A stretch of 11,041 nucleotides of DNA from an uncultured Eubacterium sp. (GTDB taxonomy: Bacteria; Bacillota; Clostridia; Lachnospirales; Lachnospiraceae), in contig CAJTZX010000079.1 in the NCBI GenBank assembly GCA_910584345.1, forward strand, positions 1 through 11,041. Direction: 5' to 3'. Under the pieces are notes generated by a model. The model was not told where the DNA came from and ran no database searches. It saw only the letters and a list, made by a program, of their open reading frames with translations. The first letter of the stretch is position 1; every line of letters begins with the position of its first letter. Made by a program: the position numbers and the translations under genes. Shown here in pieces: positions 1 through 7,177 of this stretch.

Positions 1-32
1 TCTTGCATTCTGGAACAGGAACAAGCAGACCG

Positions 33-106
33 GACAGCTCCCATCATCCGGCGTCCGAGGAGCCAAAAAACTAGACAGTTCCCATTCCCTACGTCCGGGA
101 ATCCAA
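33..106. repeat. Two-unit imperfect direct repeat, each unit a stem-loop
   Basis: Unit A is at 33-66 and unit B at 74-106. They share GACAG-N-TCCCAT, then CGTCCG, then a GGA-containing arm and CCAA, about 25 of 34 aligned positions. Each folds into a hairpin: A pairs GCTCC (37-41) with GGAGC (59-63), and B pairs GTTCCC (78-83) with GGGAAT (97-102, with a G-U end pair). One stem pair differs in a compensatory way (C38-G62 in A, T79-A101 in B), which suggests that the structure matters. The first 60 bases are about 58% G+C, well above the genes that follow. On the minus strand the segment stays open from an ATG at 116 to the window edge, but there is no ribosome binding site, so I do not call a gene. 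The array may continue to the left of the window. Confidence 0.5.
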
Positions 107-171
107 CATGCAACATTCTATCTAAAAATGGTTCCATTCCCCTTCATTTTTGAAATAAAACTTCGTAATTA

Positions 172-200
172 TTGACATTGCTATTCTCAGGTGCTAAACT
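172..200 (+). promoter_or_regulatory. Sigma-A-type promoter for the EAL/receiver/CheC operon
   Basis: A perfect -35 box TTGACA (172-177) is followed by a 17-nt spacer and a weaker -10 box TAAACT (195-200). Transcription would start near 207, leaving a leader of about 94 nt before the ATG at 301. I see no riboswitch fold in the leader, only A/T-rich short inverted repeats. Confidence 0.6.
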
Positions 201-300
201 TGTTATATGTTATTACCAAAAAGAAATTTGTTTTTTAAGTCTGCAATATCTATTTTGCATAAATGAGAAACAATTTGAACATGTACGAGGAGGATAAAGC

Positions 301-2079
301 ATGAAAATAGATCAGGAAAGTCATGAAAATCTGCAGTCAGTAAATCAGAGCCGCTGGAACGAGGCGGAGCTGTTAAGGGACAGCAGAATATTGGAACATA
401 CACATTCCTTTATCGTAGAATATAATTTTAAGACAAAGCAATGTTATATAGATCCTGCACAGCGCCGGCATGTATATGGGGACTGGCAAAATGAGAAAAA
501 TAATTATGACAGGAATTATAAGAGGGTCGTTTTAAAGGATGATATTGCGCCGCTGCAGGCATTTTTTGACTTTTCTGATTTAAAGGCAGGGGATAGTCGG
601 AGTATAGATGCAAGATTTTATGTAAAAGCACATGCATATGAATGGTATCGGGTCAGTCTGGTCTGTTATGCAGATGCAAACGGAGAAAAAGAACGGGTAT
701 TGATTACGTTTACAAATGCGGAGCAGGAGTTGGAGACCGTCCAGAAGCTAAAATTTTTGCTTGCGAAAGATCCGCTGACACATATGCCGAATTTGGACAG
801 CTTTGTACAGATGACGGAAAAAATGCTTCAGTCACATCCGGAACAAAGCTATGCCTTTATTCGGATGGATATTGATAAGTTTCGGATCATTAATCAAATG
901 TATGGGACGAAAGAAGGAGATAATATTCTGCGTTATATCGGTGTAAAGATTCAGGAATGGGCCGGGCCGATATTGGAAACAAGCACATATTGCAGAATAT
1001 CCTCTGATATGTTTTGCGTTTGTATGCCTGCAGAAGCCGACAGCATACAGGAAATCATTGATTTTATACAGACGTCTCTTCATGCATATCCGATTAAGTT
1101 TGATATGATTATGTCTTTTGGGGTCTATATTACGTGTGAAGAGGATCGGGATGCGCAAACGTCTGTTTCTACATTAATGGATCGGGCAGCATCAGCACAG
1201 CGAACGGTAAAAAACAGTTATATGAATCATATTGCTTATTATGACAGTGTGATACGTAAAAAAGAAATTGCAGAGCAGATTATTATATCAGAAATGAAAA
1301 AAGCGTTAGAGACGAATCAGTTTCAGGTGTATTTGCAGCCAAAATGTGAGATGGATACGGGAAAAATTATCGGTTCGGAAGCGCTTGTCCGCTGGATCCA
1401 TCCGTCTCAGGGAATTATATCTCCCGGAGAATTTATTCCGGTGTTTGAAAAAAATGGTTTTATTTCGGAACTTGATTATTTTGTGCTTCGTACAACTTGC
1501 CAGATGATACGCAGATGGCTGGATGAAGGAAAAAAGGTATATCCGATTTCGGTCAACGTATCCAGAACAGATTTGTATAATCCGAATTTACTGGAACAGA
1601 TTAAAGAATGTGTGGCAGAATTTGAAGTGCCGCATGAACTGATCGCTTTTGAATTGACAGAGAGTGCATTTGTATCAGATAATATGCAGTTGTATAACCT
1701 GGCCAAACTACTGCAGGAAAATCATTTTAACGTTATGATGGATGATTTTGGAAGCGGTTATTCTTCTTTGAATTCTTTACGGGAAATTCCGGTAGATGTA
1801 TTAAAGATAGATTTAAAATTTCTTCCGCCGTCTTCGGATGACAGGCGTGGAAATGTTATATTACATTCTGTTGTAGAAATGGCAAACCGGCTCGGATTGG
1901 AAGTTATTGTAGAAGGTGTGGAAACGATTGAGCAGGCAGAGTTTTTATTGTCCATCGGCTGCAGGAATGCACAAGGGTTTTATTTTTACCGTCCGATGCC
2001 CGTTTCAGAATATGAGAGGTGTTTGGAAGAAGAGCCAAAGGAAATCAGTGTGCGCAGACAGGAAGAGCAGAGCAAATAA
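301..2079 (+). CDS. PAS-like/degenerate GGDEF/EAL protein, probable c-di-GMP phosphodiesterase
   Basis: This 592-residue cytosolic protein probably hydrolyses cyclic di-GMP to pGpG. Residues about 30-140 look like a PAS-type sensor module. Residues about 150-320 form a GGDEF fold whose signature is SSDMF (234-238), so cyclase activity is unlikely and the domain may instead bind GTP or regulate. Residues about 330-575 are an EAL domain with the metal and catalytic residues in place: E360 of EAL, N419, E451 in ELTE, D481-D482 in DDFG, K502 in LKID, E538 in VEGVE and Q558. No membrane segment or signal peptide is visible. The start is backed by AGGAGG at 288-293, 7 nt before the ATG. It leads an operon with a receiver gene 27 nt downstream and then cheC, which suggests that c-di-GMP turnover is tied to a phosphorylation signal. 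Phosphodiesterase activity is inferred from residues only. Confidence 0.93.
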   Translation: MKIDQESHENLQSVNQSRWNEAELLRDSRILEHTHSFIVEYNFKTKQCYIDPAQRRHVYGDWQNEKNNYDRNYKRVVLKDDIAPLQAFFDFSDLKAGDSRSIDARFYVKAHAYEWYRVSLVCYADANGEKERVLITFTNAEQELETVQKLKFLLAKDPLTHMPNLDSFVQMTEKMLQSHPEQSYAFIRMDIDKFRIINQMYGTKEGDNILRYIGVKIQEWAGPILETSTYCRISSDMFCVCMPAEADSIQEIIDFIQTSLHAYPIKFDMIMSFGVYITCEEDRDAQTSVSTLMDRAASAQRTVKNSYMNHIAYYDSVIRKKEIAEQIIISEMKKALETNQFQVYLQPKCEMDTGKIIGSEALVRWIHPSQGIISPGEFIPVFEKNGFISELDYFVLRTTCQMIRRWLDEGKKVYPISVNVSRTDLYNPNLLEQIKECVAEFEVPHELIAFELTESAFVSDNMQLYNLAKLLQENHFNVMMDDFGSGYSSLNSLREIPVDVLKIDLKFLPPSSDDRRGNVILHSVVEMANRLGLEVIVEGVETIEQAEFLLSIGCRNAQGFYFYRPMPVSEYERCLEEEPKEISVRRQEEQSK

Positions 2080-2106
2080 AATGAGAAGAAGTGGGAGGAT
2101 TCACAT

Positions 2107-2472
2107 ATGGAAAAGCTGATTCTGATCGTTGATGATGCAAAGTTCGCCAGAGTCATTACAAAAAAAGCATTACAAAATGGCGGATATGACAATATTATAG
2201 AAGCGACGACTGCTGCCAGTGCATTGGAAGCTTTTCAGGAGAATAAGCCGGATTTGACACTGTTAGATATTACGCTTCCGGATAATACAGATTTGACATT
2301 ATTAAAAAAGCTGCTGGCAATCGATCCGCAGGCGTCGATTGTAATCAATTCAGCAATAGGTCAGGAGTTGATTATTATGGATGCTTTAAAAGTCGGAGCA
2401 AAAGATTTTATTGTGAAACCGTTTGATGAAAAGGAATTCATCAGGATTGTGAACAAAGCGCTTGGTGTTTAA
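2107..2472 (+). CDS. Single-domain CheY-like response regulator
   Basis: This 121-residue protein is a stand-alone receiver domain with no output domain. The phosphorylation pocket is complete: acidic pair D9-D10, phospho-acceptor D54 in LLDITLP, S82 in the conserved Ser/Thr position and K104 followed by P105. Such proteins act by binding partners when phosphorylated, for example a flagellar switch, a kinase or an enzyme. A GGGAGG site at 2093-2098 sits 8 nt before the ATG. It lies between the EAL gene and cheC, so the next gene product is its likely phosphatase. The kinase is not in this window. It could be a true CheY for motility or a private receiver for the upstream EAL protein; the sequence alone does not decide. 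Confidence 0.92.
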   Translation: MEKLILIVDDAKFARVITKKALQNGGYDNIIEATTAASALEAFQENKPDLTLLDITLPDNTDLTLLKKLLAIDPQASIVINSAIGQELIIMDALKVGAKDFIVKPFDEKEFIRIVNKALGV

Positions 2473-2516
2473 GGAACTGGAAAAGTCACAGACAGTAGGA
2501 AGGCGGAGGGAAGATC

Positions 2517-3152
2517 ATGGAGTTGTTTGGCCGGGATGGAAAACTGGATGAGGATGTGCAGGATGTTCTTTATGAGCTTGGCAATGTGGGAGTGGGCATG
2601 GCAAGTGTTACGATTGGCAGGCTGCTTGGCGTTCGAATAGAGCTGGCTTCACCAAATGTAATTCCTGTAACCGAAGTGTCAGATCAGACGTTGCTTACAC
2701 ATATTGGGGAAGATGATGCAGGAATTTGGATGCATTTCGCAGAGCCGATGCGTGGTTTGGTACTGTTCATTTTAAACCGTTCCTTTGTCTATGATGTGGT
2801 AGACAAAATGACAGGCAAACCGTATGAAGGGGAGCAGTTGTATCAAAATGAAATTGCTTTTTCGGCAGTAACAGAATTTGCAAATATGTTGTCTGCTGCC
2901 TATATGAAAGCAGTTGGAAAATATACAAATCTGCGAATCTTTTTGTCACCGTATATGTTTGTATTTGGTAATGTGCAGATTATGCTTGGGGATACGCTGC
3001 ATCCGCAAGGGTTTTGCGCAGATCAGGCAATTTGGGTAGAGACAAGGTTTCAGTTATTGGAGGAGGATCCTCAGACAGAGGATGCAGGGCGTGTGATTAT
3101 GCTTCCGGATGATGATACGGTAGAAATGCTTATAAATGCATTAGAGCTATAG
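2517..3152 (+). CDS. cheC: CheC-family CheY-P phosphatase
   Basis: This 211-residue protein belongs to the CheC/CheX/FliY phosphatase family, which removes phosphate from CheY-P. Two copies of the family's catalytic pattern (D or S, three residues, E, two residues, N) are present: D16-E20-N23 in the DVLYELGN segment and S116-E120-N123 in SAVTEFAN. Having both is typical of CheC, whereas CheX uses one. Length is close to usual CheC (about 200). A GGAGGG site at 2505-2510 lies 6 nt before the ATG. It is the last gene of the operon and is followed by a terminator-like hairpin. In Bacillus and Thermotoga CheC also binds CheD; no cheD is seen here, nor any other chemotaxis core gene, so the target is most simply the CheY-like protein encoded just upstream. 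Confidence 0.88.
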   Translation: MELFGRDGKLDEDVQDVLYELGNVGVGMASVTIGRLLGVRIELASPNVIPVTEVSDQTLLTHIGEDDAGIWMHFAEPMRGLVLFILNRSFVYDVVDKMTGKPYEGEQLYQNEIAFSAVTEFANMLSAAYMKAVGKYTNLRIFLSPYMFVFGNVQIMLGDTLHPQGFCADQAIWVETRFQLLEEDPQTEDAGRVIMLPDDDTVEMLINALEL

Positions 3153-3159
3153 CAGTAGC

Positions 3160-3221
3160 AAAAAAGCTTCTGTTGTGTACGGCAGAAAAAGGAAAGAGGC
3201 GTACAGGACAGGAGTTTTTTT
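3160..3221 (+). terminator. Probable intrinsic terminator after cheC
   Basis: An imperfect stem pairs AAAAAGCTTCTGTTGTGTAC (3161-3180) with the segment 3201-3221, using several G-U pairs and one G-G mismatch. The loop is about 20 nt and the 3' arm ends in a run of seven T (3215-3221). It lies 8 nt after the cheC stop and separates that operon from the sigma factor gene. Confidence 0.6.
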
Positions 3222-3262
3222 ATGGTTGTCTGCCATTACCTGCAACGGAACAGATAAAAATT

Positions 3263-3287
3263 ACGTTATTTTTATTAGGAACGTTAT
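3263..3287. promoter_or_regulatory. Direct repeat ACGTTAT upstream of the sigma gene
   Basis: ACGTTAT occurs at 3263-3269 and again at 3281-3287, 18 bp apart start to start. GGAAC lies nearby at 3247-3251 and 3278-3282. The repeat is close to the sigma start codon and could be an operator or part of the promoter. The spacing does not match the usual ECF pattern of a GGAAC-like -35 and a CGT-containing -10 about 16 nt later, so this is only a candidate. Confidence 0.25.
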
Positions 3288-3307
3288 CAATATAAAGGGA
3301 GATACAT

Positions 3308-3868
3308 ATGGAGGATGAAAAAATAATTGAACTATACTGGCAGAGAGATGAGGAGGCACTTCGGCAGACGAATCAAAAGTATGGCTCTTTTTGTTATTAC
3401 ATCGCGCATAATATATTGAAAAATGAGGAAGATTCCAAAGAATGCGTCAATGATACATGGTTTAAGACCTGGACCGTTATCCCGCCAAAACGGCCGGAGT
3501 TTTTTCAGGCATTTTTAGGGAAAATCACAAGAAATCTATCGTTAGACCGTTATCGGAAAAGCAGAGCATCCAAGCGGGGCGGAGGAAGTATAGATGTGAT
3601 ATATGAAGAGCTTGAGGAATGCATCTCAGACTTTGGGACAGAGGATACACGTACGGATACAATTGTGATTACAGATGCAATTAGCCGGTTTCTCACAGAA
3701 CTTTCTAAGGATGCCAGAATTATTTTTGTGCGCCGGTACTGGTATGCAGATAGCGTACGCCAGATTGCACAGCATTACAGTATGAGTGAGAGCAAGGTAA
3801 AATCATCTTTGATGAGAAGCAGAGGTAAATTGAAGGCTTTTTTAGAAAAGGAAGGGATTGTTGTATGA
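3308..3868 (+). CDS. ECF-type RNA polymerase sigma factor
   Basis: This 186-residue protein has the two-domain layout of extracytoplasmic-function sigma factors. Region 2 spans about residues 15-87, with the core- and -10-binding segment around DSKECVNDTWFKTW and LGKITRNLSLDRYRK. Region 4 spans about 125-182, with a helix-turn-helix around VRQIAQHYSMSESKVKSSL for -35 binding. An acidic linker (100-118) joins them, and no SnoaL-like extension is present. A purine-rich site AAAGGGAG (3295-3302) lies 5 nt before the ATG. Its stop overlaps the start of the next gene (ATGA, 3865-3868), typical of a sigma/anti-sigma pair made in fixed ratio. Its regulon cannot be read from this window. Its own promoter is unclear (see the upstream repeat). 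Confidence 0.92.
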   Translation: MEDEKIIELYWQRDEEALRQTNQKYGSFCYYIAHNILKNEEDSKECVNDTWFKTWTVIPPKRPEFFQAFLGKITRNLSLDRYRKSRASKRGGGSIDVIYEELEECISDFGTEDTRTDTIVITDAISRFLTELSKDARIIFVRRYWYADSVRQIAQHYSMSESKVKSSLMRSRGKLKAFLEKEGIVV

Positions 3869-5895
3869 CAGAAAATGCTGGAGAACGGCTGTTTCAAATC
3901 ATGGGACAGATTTCAGAAGAAATGATCCTGGAGGCTGCAGAGGAACAGCCGGATGATGAACGTCAAAAATTATACGTGCAAACTGCACAATCACAGAATC
4001 AGAGAAAGAAACAGGATGCCGATCACGAAGAAAATGAAAATATAAATATAGTTGCAGATGATGATGCAAATGCAGATAAGTATCGCGGAAATGGAAGTGC
4101 TGATGATCGTGCAGATTCTAAAAATAGCAATCAAGCGCTTTGGTATCAGAAAATAAAAGTGGAAAAACTGAATGGATATTTAAAGTATCTGCCAGTTGTT
4201 GCGTGTTTATGTATCGTTTTTGGCAGTGCGGGGTATATCATGAGTAATTATGTGCAGACAAATTCATCGAAAGACATGGATATGAGCGGCAGTTTTGACG
4301 GAGGATCTGGACTGGAAGAGCTGAATCGGAATGAGGAACTATATGACAGCAAGATGGATATAGCAATGGATGATGCGGCAGCAGAAGATGAGAGTGATGG
4401 TTTGGCAGAAGGTGCGAACCAGTCTGACAGTGAGGAAGGAAGTGAGAAAGAAAGCGCGGCAGAAAATAAGCTGCAGGATGCAGGAGACAGCGGCGGATCT
4501 GCGTGGCAAAAAGCATTGCTCCCTATCCGTTATGACGCGTATGAGGGGCCGGTTTTTCCTCTGACAGCAACAGGCGATACACAGAAACTAAAAGTAAGCC
4601 GCAGTCTCAAAGGGATTATTCAAACAGTAAGTACAGAGAATGGCATACAGCCGCTTTTGCAGGTGACAGATGTCTATACGATCAAAAATACATCGAAGCA
4701 TGATAAGACACTGCAGGTTATATATCCGTTTGCGGCAACGATGAATCGTGCCTATGAGATGGATCAAGACATTTTACAGATCAAAAGTCAGAAGGAGAAA
4801 CATCAGGAGAAACATCAGATAGAGAATCAGATAGAACATCAGGAGGAATATCAGGAGGAATATCAGATAGAAACAGAATACAGTATGGGTGAAAGTATTC
4901 ATGCATACAGAAATGCAGATTTGCAAAAGACATCGTCTGTAAAAGATTACGAGCAGATTTTTAATGAGCAGACGGATTACCAGGAACAGGCGTTAACAAA
5001 AGAAGCAGATTGGAATAAAAAAGTTCTTGTTTATACATTTTCGGATATCCATATGCAGGAAGGGGCCATTGATACAAATCAGCCTGGTGTGATTGGCGTT
5101 ACAGTAAAAGGTGCAGATGCAGATATACTTACTTATGGTTTCGATCATTCTTTTGCAAAAGAAGATGGAAGCTCAAATTATTGCTTTTTTATTCCAGGAG
5201 AGCAAAAAAAACTGGTACTGATCGTAACAGGAGAACAAGATGGCGACCCACAGCCGGCCTGTTATACAAATCTGGACTGTGAGGAAAAATTGGATGGCAT
5301 ACAATATGAAATGACGAAACAGGAGATGACTTATGCCAATGCTTTGCGTTTATGCAGCAACGATGCGGCAAGAAAGCTGAGACAGGACTATGAACAACAT
5401 ATGTTTGCGGCACAGCTGCCGGAATATATGAATGAAGATGCAGCTTTTCGCGTACTGACAATGATAAGTGAAGAAGAACGGTTTTATGACAGCCTGATAC
5501 AGCGTTATCAAAGTACGGAGTTAACTGAAATTTTTGAACGGCTTTTTGGTGAAACGAGGGTCGTATATGCGAGAGCAACCGTTACGATTCCCGCAAAACA
5601 ATCCATTCAGGTGACAACACGGATACAGAAGCGTCAAAATGAAGGAAATTATATGCTGGCAGAAGAAACGGAGCGTGAAGGAGATATTTTATACGATTTT
5701 CTTTCCAGCGATCAAAGCCATCTAAAGATTTATACGACTTCTGTTTCTATTAAGCTCCTGGATGCATGGCAGCTTACGGACCAGAGCATGAATTTAAAGC
5801 AGAAGCGTGAACAAATATGGAAAGCAGATGCGTTAAAACAAACCGGTTTTATAGCGGTAGCAAATGGAAAAATGGAAGATCCTATGGATGAATGA
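3865..5895 (+). CDS. Membrane-anchored regulator, probable anti-sigma factor with large outer domain
   Basis: This 676-residue protein probably binds the sigma factor encoded just before it (4-bp overlap). Residues 1-106 are predicted cytosolic: a short helical start containing ISEEMILEAAEE, as in anti-sigma N-termini, then a very acidic, low-complexity linker. One membrane segment follows at about 107-128 (LPVVACLCIVFGSAGYIM). Outside lies another acidic Ser/Gly/Asp/Glu-rich stretch (about 132-215). The rest is a mostly beta-like domain opening with YEGPVFPLT (about 227-235) and including VTDVYTIKNTSKHDKTLQVIYP, a pattern I associate with Firmicute proteins coded beside ECF sigma genes. A tandem repeat of Q-E/I-E-H/K/N/Y fills about 309-336. 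No zinc-binding HxxxCxxC anti-sigma motif and no protease domain is visible. Anti-sigma function is inferred from context and topology. The protein is much larger than the usual 200-400 residues. Confidence 0.72.
   Translation: MTENAGERLFQIMGQISEEMILEAAEEQPDDERQKLYVQTAQSQNQRKKQDADHEENENINIVADDDANADKYRGNGSADDRADSKNSNQALWYQKIKVEKLNGYLKYLPVVACLCIVFGSAGYIMSNYVQTNSSKDMDMSGSFDGGSGLEELNRNEELYDSKMDIAMDDAAAEDESDGLAEGANQSDSEEGSEKESAAENKLQDAGDSGGSAWQKALLPIRYDAYEGPVFPLTATGDTQKLKVSRSLKGIIQTVSTENGIQPLLQVTDVYTIKNTSKHDKTLQVIYPFAATMNRAYEMDQDILQIKSQKEKHQEKHQIENQIEHQEEYQEEYQIETEYSMGESIHAYRNADLQKTSSVKDYEQIFNEQTDYQEQALTKEADWNKKVLVYTFSDIHMQEGAIDTNQPGVIGVTVKGADADILTYGFDHSFAKEDGSSNYCFFIPGEQKKLVLIVTGEQDGDPQPACYTNLDCEEKLDGIQYEMTKQEMTYANALRLCSNDAARKLRQDYEQHMFAAQLPEYMNEDAAFRVLTMISEEERFYDSLIQRYQSTELTEIFERLFGETRVVYARATVTIPAKQSIQVTTRIQKRQNEGNYMLAEETEREGDILYDFLSSDQSHLKIYTTSVSIKLLDAWQLTDQSMNLKQKREQIWKADALKQTGFIAVANGKMEDPMDE
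4789..4872 (+). repeat. 12-bp in-frame tandem repeat
   Basis: Five consecutive 12-nt units, each starting CAG, run from 4804 to 4863 (CAGGAGAAACAT, CAGATAGAGAAT, CAGATAGAACAT, then CAGGAGGAATAT twice). A 15-nt relative precedes them and a partial unit follows. They encode QEKH, QIEN, QIEH, QEEY, QEEY, a highly charged, likely helical insert in the outer domain of the probable anti-sigma protein. As the unit is a multiple of three, copy-number change would alter length without a frameshift. The last two full units are identical, which fits recent duplication. Confidence 0.85.
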
Positions 5896-5998
5896 GAATG
5901 CCAGGCGCAGAGTCGTTCGGGAATCCATGAAGTAAGTGACATTGGGTGTGAACAGCAACATGCTATGTTTTGATTTGAAAACATTAAAAATTAAGGAT

Positions 5999-6027
5999 TG
6001 ATTTCTCTTTTAGATAGTGTTTTAATA
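5999..6027 (+). promoter_or_regulatory. Candidate promoter of pta
   Basis: TTGATT (5999-6004) is followed by TTTAAT (6021-6026, 16-nt spacer) or TTAATA (6022-6027, 17-nt spacer). The region 5896-6086 is A/T-rich and holds no gene. The match is moderate and rests on position and composition only. Confidence 0.4.
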
Positions 6028-6086
6028 GAAATGGAAGAAAATGTATTCGTATCGAAGATGATAAAAGGAATCAGGAGGAGAGCTTT

Positions 6087-7073
6087 ATGTTTGGTTTTGG
6101 GCAGATGATAAACATCTTAAAAAAGAGTCCGAAAAAAATAGTTTTTACAGAAGGAAATGATCCGCGTATTTTGGAGGCTGCGTCCAGATTGCTGGCAAGC
6201 TACTTCCTACATCCGATTTTAGTTGGGGATGAAGATGAAATTATTGCATCGGCAGAAGACAGCGGGTTTAATATTCGAGGTGCGGAAATTATTGATCCGA
6301 AAAAATATAAGGATATGGACGCTATGGTGGACTTGTTCTGCGAACTGCGTAAATCGAAAGGTGTGACGCCAGAGCAGGCCAGAAAGACATTAGCGCAGAC
6401 AAATTATTTTGGTGCGATGCTTGTAAAAATGGGCCTTGCAGATGCATTGCTTGGTGGAGCTACCTACTCGACGGCAGATACTGTGCGTCCGGCACTGCAG
6501 CTGATAAAGACGAAGCCTGGAAATAGTATTGTATCTTCCTGCTTTATCCTTGTCCGTCCTTCAGCAACCGGTGATAATGAAGTATTGGCAATGGGCGATT
6601 GTGCAATTAATATTAAACCGACGGAAGATCAGCTTGTTGAAATCGCAGGCGAGACAGCAAAATGCGCAAAGATTTTTGGCATTGATCCACAGATAGCATT
6701 TTTAAGCTATTCTACCTTTGGCTCTGGGGAAGGGGAAGACGTAGACAAGATGCGCAATGCAGCGCAGAAGGCAAAGGCAAAATATCCGGATCTGCCGATC
6801 GAAGGAGAACTGCAGTTTGATGCAGCGGTATCCGTACGTGTAGCGCGTACAAAGTGTCCGGAATCAGAAGTGGCAGGACATGCTAATACCTTTATTTTCC
6901 CGGACATCAGTGCGGGTAATATCGGATATAAAATTGCGCAGCGTTTAGGGCATTTTGAAGCTTACGGCCCGATTCTGCTTGGACTGAATGCACCGATTAA
7001 TGATCTTTCCAGAGGATGTAATGCGTCGGAGGTATATTCGATGGCGATTATTACGGCTGCGCTTGCGGATTAA
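6087..7073 (+). CDS. pta: Phosphate acetyltransferase
   Basis: This 328-residue cytosolic enzyme converts acetyl-CoA and phosphate to acetyl phosphate and CoA, the first step of acetate formation. Its length equals the short (about 330-residue) Pta form without the extra N-terminal domains of enterobacterial Pta. Family signatures are present: FTEGNDPRILEAA (20-32), GGATYSTADTVRPAL (123-137), the loop FLSYSTFGSGEGEDVDKM (205-222), GELQFDAA (240-247), FPDISAGNIGYKIAQRLG (271-288) and LNAPINDLSRGC (300-311). AGGAGG (6073-6078) stands 8 nt before the ATG. It has its own promoter candidate and a strong terminator 27 nt past the stop, so it looks monocistronic. Acetate kinase (ackA), its usual partner, does not follow. 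Phosphate butyryltransferase belongs to the same superfamily but fits these motifs less well. Confidence 0.93.
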   Translation: MFGFGQMINILKKSPKKIVFTEGNDPRILEAASRLLASYFLHPILVGDEDEIIASAEDSGFNIRGAEIIDPKKYKDMDAMVDLFCELRKSKGVTPEQARKTLAQTNYFGAMLVKMGLADALLGGATYSTADTVRPALQLIKTKPGNSIVSSCFILVRPSATGDNEVLAMGDCAINIKPTEDQLVEIAGETAKCAKIFGIDPQIAFLSYSTFGSGEGEDVDKMRNAAQKAKAKYPDLPIEGELQFDAAVSVRVARTKCPESEVAGHANTFIFPDISAGNIGYKIAQRLGHFEAYGPILLGLNAPINDLSRGCNASEVYSMAIITAALAD

Positions 7074-7100
7074 GAGAAATGATGTAAAAACTAAAATTAG

Positions 7101-7146
7101 AAACGCCCTTAGCTGTGGGTGGAAACTTATGGCTACGGGCGTTTTT
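7101..7146 (+). terminator. Intrinsic terminator of pta
   Basis: AAACGCCC (7101-7108) pairs perfectly with GGGCGTTT (7137-7144); AGC (7111-7113) and GCT (7132-7134) extend the stem after a 2-nt internal loop. The 3' arm runs into TTTTT (7142-7146). On the other strand the stem is followed by a weaker T-rich stretch, so it may also stop the converging aminotransferase transcript. Confidence 0.85.
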
Positions 7147-7177
7147 GTTGTGCTTCTGGCAAAATATGAATTTAAGG

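Noticed and set aside
124..151. AAAAATG/CATTTTT stem as a terminator of something to the left
   Set aside because: A short A/T-only stem with an ambiguous alternative fold; no upstream gene is visible.
201..300. c-di-GMP riboswitch in the leader of the EAL gene
   Set aside because: The A/T-rich leader shows no conserved GEMM-type core or paired stems.
2470..2479. TAAGGAACTG resembling the end of the 24-nt repeat
   Set aside because: The match stops after 10 bases and covers the stop codon of the receiver gene; likely chance.
3247..3268. Classical ECF autoregulatory promoter (GGAAC then CGTT)
   Set aside because: The spacer is 12 nt rather than about 16, so the standard pattern is not met.
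5189..5578. Minus-strand open frame of 129 codons inside the membrane regulator gene
   Set aside because: It is antisense to a well-supported gene, has no ribosome site and no recognisable domain; the same holds for the antisense frames at 832-1158, 4238-4516 and 9319-9672.
5957..5975. Small hairpin AACAT/ATGTT followed by T-rich sequence as terminator of the sigma operon
   Set aside because: The stem is only 5 A/T-rich pairs and the T-run is broken; too weak to call.
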